From positions 1 through 64,000 of the forward strand of contig JAHNEJ010002885.1 in assembly GCA_022559845.1 (NCBI GenBank): a DNA stretch of 64,000 nucleotides, given 5' to 3'. Under the pieces are notes generated by a model. The model ran no database searches. It had not been told where the DNA came from and saw only the letters and a program-made list of their open reading frames with translations. Positions 31,177 through 42,895 of the stretch are shown piece after piece; the first letter of the stretch is position 1; every line of letters starts with the position of its first letter. The DNA comes from Amorphophallus konjac. Lineage: Eukaryota; Streptophyta; Magnoliopsida; Alismatales; Araceae. A program made the position numbers and the translations under genes.

Positions 31177-34100
31177 GCTGGTATCAGAGCCAGGTTGTGG
31201 ACGTACATAGGAATTCGAGATATTGCAGTGGTCAGAGTCCATAAGGTCCAGTATAGTCGGCAGCTGGCATAGGGTTTCGTGCATGTTTTCCGCCTTGTTT
31301 CTCAGTTGAGAGCTTGAGTGCACCGCGCGGTGCTGTTAAGGTGGTTGCTGTTCGTGGCTTTTGTGCCGGCGTGGGGTCTAAGGATCCAGGTTGAGAGCTT
31401 CTCCCTCATTGGTGGTGATCCCGGTTATGCTGTGTCGGGCAGAGGTTGCCGGCAGGTGCGTTGCTGCGGTGCTGCGTTTGAGGTGTCTACAGCGAGGTCA
31501 AGTGGCTGGCGAGGATTGTTTGTGGTTAAGTGGCCGTGAGCGTGCTCTGAGGGAGCTGTTGTCCAATCTGGCCACTCCAGTTTGAGGTCTATCCAGCCCC
31601 TGAGGTGTTAAGGTTGTGGTTTGAGGTGTCGGAGCGGAGTGTTCCGATCGAGAGGTGCGCTCGGATGAGCGGAGGATCTTCGGTTGAGCTACTGATTTGT
31701 CGAGCCCGATGTTCTGGTCATGCTTTGTGGTGTCAGAAATGACGTGTCGGTCCCCATTATTTTTGCAGATTTCTGTTGAGTTATGATTTTGATGATTGTT
31801 GGCGTTATGGTTTTGATGATAACTAAACTTAATGTGTGATCGAGTGATGATAACTAAACTTATGGTTGATTGCACATTCATGTTTAAATATGTTTGAGAT
31901 GACAAATGGCAATGGTACATGGTCTTGATTCATGCTTGATTGAATTATTTTTACAAGAGGCAAGAGGTTTCATAACCTCTTTAATGTGAACAAGCATGGT
32001 ATTAACCTTAACTATCTTGCTTGCAGGATCAAACATGGCAGTCACCTGGTGAACTAAACTTGTGGATAAGCACCCTGCTCCTCTACAATCCAAAACAGGT
32101 GGTATATGTCATTTACTATCAAGAACCATTGGTGAGACTCTTACCTTGTGTATCTCATGCTTAGCATCGATCTCACCTTGTGTATCTTATGAATACACCT
32201 CATTCATGCACATTCAACATGAAACCCTTCTGGCCATCGTGCGCCCTCGCCCGCGGATCGACCTTCGCGGTCAGGTCGCGGGGATCGACCTGCCCGGTCA
32301 GGTCGCGGGGGTCAAGAGGGCAGCGCCCCTTGCGGGGGTTTCGGGGGCGGAGCCCCCAGAACAAATTCTGATTTCATAATCAATGGTTTGCATGGAGTTT
32401 ATGGATTTATCATAACAAATTCTGATTTCATAATCAATGGTTTGCATGAAGTTTATGGATTTATCATATGGATGTTTGAGCTATAATTCTAATCAATTAT
32501 CCATGTGTTTGCAGGTCCATATACTCAGTACAAATCTCAAGGTCGAAGGAGTTTGATGCCACAAACGTAAATGAGCTGCTCAAGGGTTTAAAGGGCTGAA
32601 CGGGAGAAACCTGGGGCTTCCCCTGCCAGCGGTCGACCGCCAGCAGCGGTCGACCGCCCAGACAGGGGCGGTCAACCATTTTTCCCAGCAACCAACGGAC
32701 TGAAACCTATAAAATTCCGGTCGACCGCCAGCCCTCCACCGGTCGACCGCCAGCCCCGAGGCCTACTTTTGTTGACTTTTGGTTCAAGTTCGAAGGGTGG
32801 TCTTTCCACCCATTTCTTTAATCCTTTTGCCCCCAATTACACCAGATTTCGTGGATCTGGTCTGGGGCTTGTCCAAGGGCCATTCAAGAGTTATAAAACT
32901 CTCATTTGGTGCTACAAACCCTATCTATCCAAGAGGGCTTCAAGAGAGATCAAGAGGAGGCTATCCAAGGTGAAAGGAGAGGGCACTGTAGCTCCGTGAA
33001 CAGTACTTCGTGTAGCAAGATCTTCATCCATCTCCAAGGTGTTTCAAGCCAAATCTGAAGCTAGCAACCTCCAAGGAAGAGTATAGCCAAGGAAGCAAGC
33101 AAGGATTCCAAGAAGAGTGCCTAAGGGAGAAAGAAGAGAAGCCAAGCAAGCAAGAAAGAAGAAAAGCCAAGCAAGCACGGATTGAAGCTCCGATCAAGTG
33201 AAGATACGTTCAAGATCTGCAACATGCATTCAAGGGGAACCCAAAACAGGAGTTTTCTAAACTAAGCCTCATCGTCTTTATGTTTTGGGTATTGTAATTG
33301 TGTTTATCATAAACTGCAAGAACTTGTGTGTGTGTGGATCGTTGTTAGATTCGTGGTGGTGTGTATGTGTGTTGTATTTGATTCGTGTGTGCGTGGATCT
33401 TCCTAGATCTGCGTTTGTGTGTGTGTGTGGGTCTATTTAGATCCGTTCTGTCTCGTGTGTGTGGATTGCTGCACTTGTGGCAGCGGGTGTGTGTGTTTGT
33501 GATCCGCTTGTTGGATCGTGTTGGAGACCTTGTCTCCGTGTGTGTGTGTGTGTTTTGGGGTGCGTCCCGTGTGTGTGTGCAGGTGTCGTCCTGTGTGTGT
33601 GGTTGGAGCGTCGTCTCCGTTTGGGATTTTATCCCCGAGTGAAGCCTCACCGGGTTTGGTGAGGGGTGGACGTAGGATTGCCGTCGTGCATCCGAACCAC
33701 CTTAAAAACCGCTGTGCATTGTGCTTGTATTGTGTGGTTTGCTCCATTTCCTCTATCTCCATTCTACATAAACGTTAGTTTAAATTGTTGTTCTGGATTT
33801 ATCTTCGTCTATCTTGCTTAATCTACATGTTATCATATAAAGTTCCTTAAATCCAATTTGTGTTCAAATAGCTTTGAATCTCCTAACTAGCTTTGTATCA
33901 CATATTTTATAAAAGGCCAAAAGTTTTCGTAAAATTGGTAATCACCCAATTCACCCCCCTCTTGGGTGTCATTGATCGCGAGACTTCAATTTCGAGGCAG
34001 GATTGGGCTGTGGTGTCTCAGTAAGTTTTGCTCCTGCGCTCTTGCATGCGAATGAGTTGTGTTCACCTTGGATTTGGTTTGAGATGTGAAGGTTCCGCGG

Positions 34101-35618
34101 TGGTTTCGAGACTCGAGGGTGAGCGTTGACAGTCGTCGATTATGGCTCGTGTTGCGGCTCTTGGCGTAGTGTGTTGCAGTTCAAGGAATTGCAGCGGTGG
34201 TGCATCGAGAGATGTTGTGATTGTGGTCTGACGTGACACTCGCCGAGTGTGTCGGAGACGTTGACCTGATGGAAGCGATGGTTTTTCTTGGTGCTGTTCC
34301 CAGCATGTGCGAGATTCGAGATCAGGTCAGGCGTCGAGTTCTTCTGTTGGTCAGAGGTGTAATCGGTTTCTTCTTTAGTTGGAGAAATTATGTTTGGCTA
34401 AGGTGCATCGTCTTGCATTGCGTGTTCGGATTGGTTGGCCTCATGTGCCAAGAAGTCTGTGCGAGACGAGTTCTGCGTTTTGGCATGGTGGTTGCCTGTG
34501 AGTGTTATGCCCATTTTCCTGGCGCGTGAGGGTGCTGGCGCTGTTCCGGAAGGACAAGTGCTGGTTGAGCGGTGTTCACATTCTTGGCTGTGCACGCGCG
34601 GATCTGAGTGCGCAGCAGAAGCGTGGTGGGATCATAACCCACAGGTTCAGGATCGTAGCGTTGGTTGCTATGGGCGGATTCCTGAGTTTGCGTTGAGCAT
34701 CTGAGGATTAGTTCCTCTGTGCGAGACGTATTGTTTCCATGCCGTTGCTCGAGGTATTGTGGTTCTGGGCACTGGCAGGATGGTGTGTTGGGGAAATGTG
34801 TTGGCAAGTGTGCCACATGAGTACCATGTTCCTGTAATGGAAGCCATGTCAGGCGTCAGCGTGACCCGGAAGGGGTTGTTGAGGATGTCGTCCGATGGTG
34901 ATCGAGGACATGTTGGTCAGAGTTGGTGGCTTTGTGCCCGACTTGTATTGGAGGTTGTGTCCTCGGATGAGATCATCTTTGGAGAAGTGATCTCTGGCAG
35001 ATTTTGGGTTCCGGTTGGTAGCTGCGAGTGACTGGTAAGGCTAGTCTCGTAGCCGACCACAGTAAGATGTGTATCGTTGGGGACCCATTGTGCATTGGTC
35101 GTGGTGCTGGTGACCTAGCTGCCATAATTTTGGATGGCACTTTTCTCCCCTAGAGATGTGTGCCATAAGTGGTTCAGGTGGTGTCCCATGGCTCTGTGGT
35201 AAGGGTGGAATCGGGATTGGCAGGTGTCCACTTGGATTAATCGAGACGAAGGGATGTGATGAGACAAGACGGAAGAGTGACGCCTGTGGGCGGAGGCCTT
35301 TTAGTGAGATTGGCGTTAGAATAGTGGTCCTTGATGGGACGTTGGTGTCGCAATGGTTATCCCTAGTTTGATGACTAGCATGGATGCTTCTCCTGTAAGT
35401 CTGAGTCGAGTGAGGTGATGGCCGAAGACACCATGATCTTGTCATTTGGTTTCATCGTGCTCCCCGAGAGGGTCGAGTTGGCGCGATGATCGAGTTTGGA
35501 TACGGTGTTCGAGAGGAGTTCAGCTTGAGATGTGGTAATTATTTGTGTGTGAGTCAGCGGATGGCATGCTGCGAGTTGGATCGTGCCTACTGGGCCGATG
35601 GAGGTTTCCTGTTGACGA
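31177..35618 (+). other. NA-1 interior (non-coding), with nested solo LTR
   Basis: The primer site TGGTATCAGAGC is at 31179-31190. Sequence 31177-31773 and 33994 to about 35480 aligns with the NA-2 interior. No retroviral domain is visible; the longest frames lack motifs and are not kept between the two elements. From about 35480 to 35618 it diverges from NA-2 and then joins abruptly to the middle of an LTR, marking a deletion. Confidence 0.75.
31774..33988 (+). mobile_element. SIRE-like solo LTR (2215 bp)
   Basis: TGTTGAGTTATG...GAGACTTCA, flanked by ATTTC at 31769-31773 and 33989-33993. No interior remains, so it is a solo LTR made by LTR-LTR recombination. It contains a GC-rich dyad cluster (32250-32355), a ~55-bp tandem duplication (32362-32470, acaaattctgatttcataat), several GGTCGACC palindromes (32630-32760), a GT-rich tract (33325-33610), and the cacccccctcttgggtgtc end typical of SIRE/Maximus LTRs. 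NA-2 carries the empty site at about 40733. Confidence 0.85.
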
Positions 35619-36761
35619 GCACTATTTTGTTGGCAGGTCCCGACGTCGTCTGGCGGCCGCACGATAAACCGCCAGACGGTGTGGCGGCCTGAGGTTAGAC
35701 CGCCACCTCGTTTTGATCGTCGCTTCCCGAGTCGCGTGCTTTCTGACCGTTGGAGTCACGTGCCTCTAGCGGCTGTAGATACGTGCGCTAGAGGGCTTAT
35801 AGCGCGCCAAGGCTTGACCGCTAGAGCACTGTGGCGGCCTGGGATGGGTGCGCCAGAGCCAGCGTGGCTTCTTCGTCTAGCGCTCCTGTGTTGGACCGCT
35901 AGAGTCCTATGGCGGACCAGTGTTAGACCACCAGAGGCCTTGTAGCCGCCTAATGCTGGACCGCTAGAGTCTGTGTGGTGGCCCAGGGTAGGACCGCTAG
36001 ATGATTCTCCGTGTCGGGTTCGTGTTGTGTTGGTCTCCAGTTGACCCGATTGTGACCCAATGGTTGACCTTCGGACTCGTGAGTGTCCCGGACACCCCGT
36101 GGATTTCGTGTCTGTGTTTTTGGGGTGTCGGGAGAAGCCATGTTATCTCGATTAGCATGCCCATAGGTGTGTGTTCCGGGCTTTGAGTCACGCTTTATTG
36201 AGTCACCGTGTATCGGTGTGTGTGCGGTGGGGTTCCCCCGCATGTCGTGAGTTTTCCTTGGAAAATGATTTCCGAGTGGGCCATGTGTTTGGCCTTGGAC
36301 TGCGAGTCCAGTTGTCCAGCCTGGGGCTGGAGGTTTTTCACTTTTCCCTGGGATGGGGAATCAGCATGGCGGCTTGTGAGCTACCTTGGGAATTATGCTT
36401 CTGTGCTTTCCGTATGGGCCATGTGTGTGTGGCCTTAGTCACTTGAGTTCCCTTTCCGAGGAATGGTCTCGGCAGCTCGTGAGCTGCCTCAGTATTCGTG
36501 CTACCGTGGTTTTAGACCTAGGGATTAGACTAGATTAGCGGCGTTGTGCCGTTGCGTACGACGGTCTTGATCCCGAGTCTTGTGACTCCATGACCGTTGG
36601 ATTTAGTGAGTCTTGAGGACCGTCCAGAGTCCAGTGGCTCGTCGCCACTTGGTTCTTCTTGACTTTTGCACAGGGTGTGTGCGTGTTTCTATAAGTTTCT
36701 CCTTGGAGAGTGGTCACACCAGTGACTCCCCACTAGTCGTACCCTTCCGACACGCCAGTGG
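35619..36761 (+). repeat. NA-1 3' LTR, left part (5' end deleted)
   Basis: Begins at gcactatttt, matching 28943 in the 5' LTR, so about 1039 bp of the LTR start is missing. It runs up to the NA-2 insertion and continues at 46304-47399. The two parts total 2234 bp after removing the duplicate, exactly 3273 minus 1039. Confidence 0.85.
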
Positions 36762-36986
36762 TGTAATGCCCCGGATTTTCGGATATTTTTCGGATCATTT
36801 TAGTGGGTCTCGGAGTGTATTTTGTGCTTTACACGTGTTTTCCCCTGATGTGCCTTCGGAACTCTTTGCAGGGCCAACCGTGGCGTTATACGACTCCGGG
36901 ACAGTACCACTGCGTTGTGTTCCTTCCGAGGATCGCGGAGGTAATTTTTCGTAATTTTCTGAATTTATCGAATTTTCGGGTTTTCC

Positions 36987-36994
36987 TATATATA
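36987..36994 (+). promoter_or_regulatory. TATA box of NA-2 5' LTR
   Basis: tatatata, about 225 bp into the LTR, followed by actaaccctttcctctctcc, a CT-rich initiator-like tract. The identical copy in the 3' LTR is at 43123-43130. Confidence 0.6.
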
Positions 36995-37539
36995 CTAACC
37001 CTTTCCTCTCTCCCCCTCTCATTCTCTCTTTCTCACTCTCTCTCTTCTCTCACGCCCTCTTTCTCCCCTCTCTTCTCCGGCGGCCGACGGAGCGAGGCGG
37101 GGGCGAGGTGGAGGTGGCGCGGGCGAGGATGCGGGCGAGGACATGCGAGGATCGAGGCGGTGGAGGCGCGTGGAAGCTCGGTCGCGGGTTCGTGGAGCGG
37201 CGAGGGCTTCACGGCGTTTTCTTCGTGGATCGGCGTCCACGGTGCGCGAAATCTTCGGTGGAGGTAGGGTGATGGACCCTCAGCCCATGTACTTCCTTTC
37301 CCGCGAGTTTCGTAGGCCGTGGTGAGCCGAGCGGGCTAAACGGGGCGTTTTGGGCAAAACCCATGTTTTAGGGCTTGTGGGCCGATCTCCCGTTTCATTG
37401 CGTTTTTGGCCGATCCGAGGCCGTAGATGCATGCTAGGGGATTCTGGGGAGCTTCCCCCTTGTTTTCCCCCTCTTCTGTGGAGGTATGGGGGCGTGGGAC
37501 GAGTTTTGGGTCGTTTCCCGCCGTAGCGTTCTCGGAAGG

Positions 37540-38160
37540 AAGTGACGGTCCTTCCAGTGGCCGTCACTTGGTGTAACGCGCCTGGACAGGACCGTTACAT
37601 CCCCCTTCTGTTGGCCTTTGGTGGTCTGTGGGTGTGGCGGTCCCACGATAGACCGCCAGGTGCTGTGACGCACCAGGGCTAGACCGTTAGAGTCTCTTCC
37701 GTTGGTTTTCGGGTCAGGCGTGTGACGCACCAGGGCTGGCGCGTCACAGCCTTGTGACGCCCCAGGGTGGGTGCGTCACATTCCCTGTTACCCAGCTGAG
37801 GGCTGGGGGTGTGACGGTGCCCTCTGGACCGTTACATGCTTGTAACGCGCCCAGGGTGGGCCGTCAGAGCTGTTTTATCCGTTGAGGAGGGCAGCGTGTG
37901 TGACGCGCCAGGCCAGACGCGCTACATCCGTGTAACGCGTTGGGGCAAGCGCGTTACATCCTGCTTTCACGCTGAGAGCGTGAGGCGTGTAACGCACCAG
38001 GGCAAGCGCGTTACATTCGTGTAACGCGCTGGGCCAGGCGCGTTACATCCTGTGTTTCTCCGGGCCGTGTAACGGCCTGCGTTAGGCCGCCAGGTGGATG
38101 TGACGGTCTCGCCTAGACCGTTACAACCCTGTGACGGTCTAGGGTTAGACCGTCAGGCTT
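37540..38160. repeat. Hairpin-module array, NA-2 5' LTR (~15 modules)
   Basis: Modules of about 26-28 bp have matched 7-10-bp arms around an 8-12-base loop often reading cagggc. Examples are 37540-37569 (aagtgacgg/ccgtcactt), 37635-37658 (tggcggtc/gaccgcca), 37721-37748 (tgtgacgc/gcgtcaca), 37931-37958 (tgtaacgcg/cgcgttaca) and 38020-38047 (tgtaacgcgc/gcgcgttaca). Arm sequence varies from module to module while pairing is mostly kept. Confidence 0.85.
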
Positions 38161-40170
38161 TGTGTCGTTCCGAGGCGAGTTTTTGTGTTCTCCGCCTTGC
38201 CCCGCAATGTGTGGATCCCTAGTCGACCCGGTTGGGACCCAGTGGTCGACCTGCGGTCTTGTGAGTGTCCCTGACACCTGTGGGTTTCTGTGTCCGTGTT
38301 TTGAGGGTGTCTGGAGGACCGTGTTATCTTGTTTAGCGTGCCCGTAGGGTTGAGAGTCCGGGTGACTTCTCGCGTGCTGGGCCTTCGTGTTACGCTCGAT
38401 CGAGTCACCGTGTATCGGTGTGTGTGCGGTGGGGTGTCCCCCGCATGCCGTGAGTTTCTTTGGAAGGCGATTCCCATGTGGGCCACGTGGTTGGTCTTGG
38501 ACTGCGAGTCCAGTTATCCGGCCTGGGGCTGGAGGTTTCCCGTTTGCTTCAAGATGGGAAATCGTCGTGGCGGCTTCTGTGCTGCCTTGGGAATCGTGCT
38601 TCTGCGTTTTCCGTGTGGCCCGTGTGAGTGGCCTTAGTCCTTTGCGTTCCCTCTCCGAGGGAGTGGTCTTGGCGACTCGTGTGTTGTCTCGGCACTCGTG
38701 CTACCGTGGTTTCAGACCTAGAGATTGGAATAGATTGACGGCCTTGTGCTGTTGCGTACAACGGTCTTGACCCCGAGTCCTGCGACTCAAGGACCGTTGG
38801 GTTTAGTGCGTCTAGAGGACTGTCCAGAGTCTAGTGACTTAGCGTCACTTGGGTTTTCTCGACTCTCGCGCAGGCTGTGTGCGTGACCGTGGACTGTATG
38901 TCATGTTTCTTCTCCGACTGTGGTCACCGTGTGACGGGGCCGGTACGTGGGCTGGTCCCCGTACGTCGTCGGACGCAGCCGTTGTTTTCCGTTGAGAGTC
39001 TACTCCTTCAGTGACCCTCCACTAGTCGTAGCCTACCAGTACGCGTGTGCTGGTCGCACCAGGGAGTGGTGTACGGGCTTACCCTTTGAGACGGTTTGTG
39101 GACCGGTTACCGTAGGCCCCTCGTCGGTAGCCAGAGTCCGGCTACGGGGGAAAACCGGTCAGAGGACCAGACCTAGTGACGCAAGGTCTGTGTGTGCACA
39201 CGTGGTTGGGGGCGGTTGGACCCACGTCGACGGGCGTGACCCCAGCTAGTTACTTGTTTGTGATTACTTGTACGGTGTTCGCGTCTCGGGTAGGACCTAC
39301 CACGTCAGGCGGTTCACCTGCGGTGCGGTGTAAGACGTCAGGGGACGCTACCGGCTGTGCTTCTAGTGGGTGGTATTCCTGTCGAGTACGGAGTGACAGA
39401 CTGTCAGTCTCTGTGTCTTTGACCTTCGGGTTTTTGGTCGTGTTGACCGGTGAGTTCAGTTGTTTCACCTTGGCGCGTGTGTCGGTTCTTGCGCCGTGAG
39501 ATTAGTACTAGTGGCTTTACCGAGGTTGGGTCTTGTTGTGCGGTGCCCGCGATCGGGTGGTCGGGGTTGCACCTTGGACAGCGTGTCCAGGTCGGCTGTG
39601 TCCGAGGGACAGGCCTCTACGGCATGGTTGCCGTGTGTTCTTACTTCGGTAGGTGGTACTAGCGTGGTTCGGTAGCTTCGACTGTGTGATCGAGGTCTGC
39701 CTTCTTGCAGTAGGAGTAGCTGTAGTGCCGAGTTTTGACCGGCCACCGGTTTGCTGTTCCTGCTGTAGTTGTAGCTTCCTTTCCGCTACCACTGTTGTTT
39801 CCGGTTGGGGTTCCGCGGGATCCCTGCTGAGTCTCTGTTTTGGAGACTCATTCCCTGCTTTTCAGGTGTAGCGGTTCTTCCTCGTGGTTCGAGGGTGCGG
39901 AGCGGAGGTTCTCAGTTGCCAGCTTGCCGGGCCGAGTGTTCACTTGGCATGTGGTACGCTTTACTGCTTTAGACTGTACTTTCTGTTGGACTGGACTCTG
40001 TTGTAGTTGTTTATTTATTTCTGTTAATTGTTGAGTTGTCCTGCTTTATTTCCTATTTCTTTGTGCCTCCACACTCCTTCTAGCCCTTCCGAGCCCTCCC
40101 GGCTCGTGGGCGGCGGTGCGAGTCTCGGGTTATCGGGCCTTCCCGGTAATCGGATTCTCGGGTCGTTACA

Positions 40171-42895
40171 GCTGGTATCAGAGCGGTGGTTGTGGGCGTG
40201 CATAGGAATTCGAAATGTTGCAGTGATCAGAGTCCATAAGGTCCAGTACAGTCGGCAGCTGGCATAGGGTTTTGTGCTTGTTTTTCCGCTTTGTTTCTCG
40301 CTTGAGAGCTTGAGTGCGCTGTGCGGCGCTGTGAAGGTGGTCGCTGTCCGCGGCTTTCGTGCCAGCGTAGGGTCTAAGGATCGAGGTCGAGAGCCTTCTC
40401 CCTCATCGGTGGTGGCCCTGGTTGTGCTGCGTTGGGCAGAGGTTGCTGGCAGGCGTGAGCTCGCGGTGCTGCGTTCGAGGAACCTGCAGCGTGGTCAGGT
40501 GTCTGGTGCGGACTGTTCTTGGTTAAGTGGCCGTGAGCGTGCTCTGAGGGAGCTGCTGTCGGTTTTTGGTCACTCCAGCTTGAGGTTTGTCCAGCTCCTG
40601 AGGCGTTCTGATTGAGAAGTGTGCTCCGGTGAGCGGAATGTCTTCTCGGTGAGCTGCTGTTTCATCGAGCCTGATGTTCTTGTCGCGCTCTGTGGCGTCA
40701 GAAATGACGTGTCGGTCCTGATCGTTCTGCTGATTTCGAGGCAAGATTGGGCTGTGGTGTCCCAGTAAGTCTTGCTCCTGCGCTCTTCTGTGCGATTGGG
40801 TTGTGTTCGCCCTGGAGTTGGCTTGAGATGTGAAGGCTCCGCGGTGAGTTTCGGGACTCGAGGGTGAGCATCGGCGGTTGTCGGTTATGGCTCGTGTGGC
40901 GGCTCTTGGCATGCCGTGTTGCAGTTCGAGGAATTGCAGCGGTGGTGCATCGAGAGATGCTGTGATGGTGGTCCGACGTGACACTCGTCGAGTGTGTCGG
41001 AGGCGCTGACCTGATGGAAGCGATAGTTTTCCTTGGTGCTGGATGGTGCTGTTTCCAGCGTGTGCGAGGTTTGAGGTCAGGTCGAGCGTGGAGTTCTTCC
41101 GTTGGTCGAAAGTGCGCTGGTTTCTCCTTTGGTTGGAGAGATTGCGTTCGGCTAAGGATCGTCGTCTTGCATTGTGTGTTCGGATTGGTTAGCCTTGTGT
41201 GCCATGAAATCCGTGCGAGACGTGCTCCTTATCTTGGCAAGGCGGTTGCCTGTGAGAAGTTGTGCCCGTTCCCTTGTCGTGTAAGGGTGCTGGCGCTGTT
41301 CCGAAAGGACGAGCGCTGGTTGGGCGGCGTTTGCTTTCTCGGCTGTGTGCGCGGATCTGAGTACGCAGCGGAAGCGTGGTGGGCTTGTGACCCACTAGTT
41401 CAGGATCGTAGCGTTGGTTGCTACGGGTGGATTCCTGAGTTCGCGTTCAGCATCGGAGGATTGGTTCCTTGGTGTGAAACGTGTTGTTGCCGTGCCGTTG
41501 CTCGAGGTTTTGTGGTTGTTGGCACTGGCAGGGTGGAGTGTTGGGGAATGTGCTGGTTAGTACGCCGCATGAGTACCATGTTCCTGTGATGGAAGCCGTG
41601 TCAGGCGTCGGTGTCGGACCTGGATAAGGTTGTTGAGGATGTCGCCTGACGGAGGTCGAGGACGTGTTGGTCAGAGTCGGTGGCTTGGCGCCCGACTTGT
41701 GTTCCCAATCGTGTCCTCGGTTGAGATCGTGCTTTGAGGATGTGGTCTCTGGCAGACTATGGGTCCCGATTGGCGGCTGTGAGTGGCTGGTGAGCCTAAC
41801 CGGGAGACCGACCACAGCAACGTCTGTTGGTTCTACGGTCTTGTCGGATTGTGACGGTGAGATGGTTATTGCTTAGGGACCCGTGAGCACTGTTCAGGTG
41901 GTGTCCCGTGGCTCTGTGGTAAGGGCGGAATCGGGATTGACAGGTGTCCACTTGGATTGATCGAAGGATTTGATGAGACCAGATGGAAGAGTGACGCATT
42001 AGGGCGGAGGCCTCCTGTGAGGTTGGTGTCGGCTTGGTGGTCCCTGATAGGACATTGGTGTCGCAAGGTTATCCCTGGTTTGGTGACTAGCATGGGGTGG
42101 TTCCCTATAAGTCTGAGTCCCGTGAGGTGATGACTGAAGACGCCATGTTCTGTCATTTGGTTTCGTCGTGCTTCCCGAGAGGGTCGAGTTGGCGAGCAGT
42201 TGGTGACCAGTGGATGGTCTTTTCAGAGACAGAAGATGCTGGTTGTTGGGGCTCGAGCGTGGCGAGAGCCGTGTGCCAGTGAGACCTTTGGTGGTCGTTT
42301 CGGTAATGTGCCTTCCCGGACGGGATCTGGGCTTTGTCGAAGTTTGTCTTCTGACAAGAGTTGGCATAGTGTTGTGTCCGGCTTTCGGCTTGCCATGTGT
42401 GGGGTGTTTCTTGGTGTTGAGCCGATGTGCTGGTTGCGGTCCGTTGAGATGGCTGCTTGAGCTGGTGGAGGCTCTGTTTTGGTTGCTCCCTTGAGGAGGG
42501 TGTGCGACCTGTCAGCTGGTTGCGAAGCTGACGTGCGATTTGTCTGCTGACCATTGGATGGATCAGTAGCTGTTGCTCGTATCGAGGGTTGTGATTCTTC
42601 GGTGAGCGAGATCGTGGCTGCGGCGCCATGGTGGATTCTCGCGTTGTCTGAGGTGATGCCAGACTGTGTCCTTTGGTATATGCCTGCTCTGTGGCCTGTG
42701 TGCTCGGCGCGAGGAGCGAGGTGTTGCTTGTGATTGTGAGTCTGGCTGTGTCCTCAGGATCGGTTTTTTTCGTGAGAATCGAGGTTTTCTGTGCTGGGGC
42801 TCTGACAGCGTGTCAGTTGGTTCAGTGTTCTTCCCCTAGGGACGTCGTGCTTGGTCCTGAATTTCGAGGACGAAATTCCTTTAAGGGGGGAGGGC
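40171..42895 (+). other. NA-2 interior (non-coding)
   Basis: Primer site TGGTATCAGAGC at 40173-40184. No gag, protease, RT or integrase motif is visible. The longest frame (40978-41589) has no recognised domain and is not preserved in the aligned NA-1 copy, so I treat it as chance. The interior ends with gaatttcgaggacgaaattc and the polypurine tract, which resembles the same place in Tekay-1. Confidence 0.8.
42881..42895 (+). other. Polypurine tract of NA-2
   Basis: ttaaggggggagggc directly before the LTR start TGTAATG. The same 15 bases precede the Tekay-1 3' LTR at 51801-51815. Confidence 0.85.

Larger units (their letters stand above)
36762..40170 (+). repeat. NA-2 5' LTR (3409 bp)
   Basis: TATA at 36987-36994 (tatatata), a CT-rich leader to about 37075, a GC-rich stretch, GAG|GTAGGG at 37261, the conserved atgcatgctaggg near 37427, a hairpin array (37540-38160), and the end GGGTCGTTACA. 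Short frames inside are repeated in the other LTR only because the LTRs are near-identical. Confidence 0.9.

Noticed and set aside
31179..31190. tRNA-like sequence as a tRNA gene
   Set aside because: Only the 12-base primer complement is present next to LTR ends, with no cloverleaf.
37540..38160. CRISPR-like repeat-spacer array
   Set aside because: Units are variable palindromes without a constant repeat, in a plant LTR and without cas genes.
40978..41589. 203-codon open frame in the NA-2 interior as a gene
   Set aside because: No domain, unusual C/R/W-rich composition, and not preserved as a frame in the aligned NA-1 interior.
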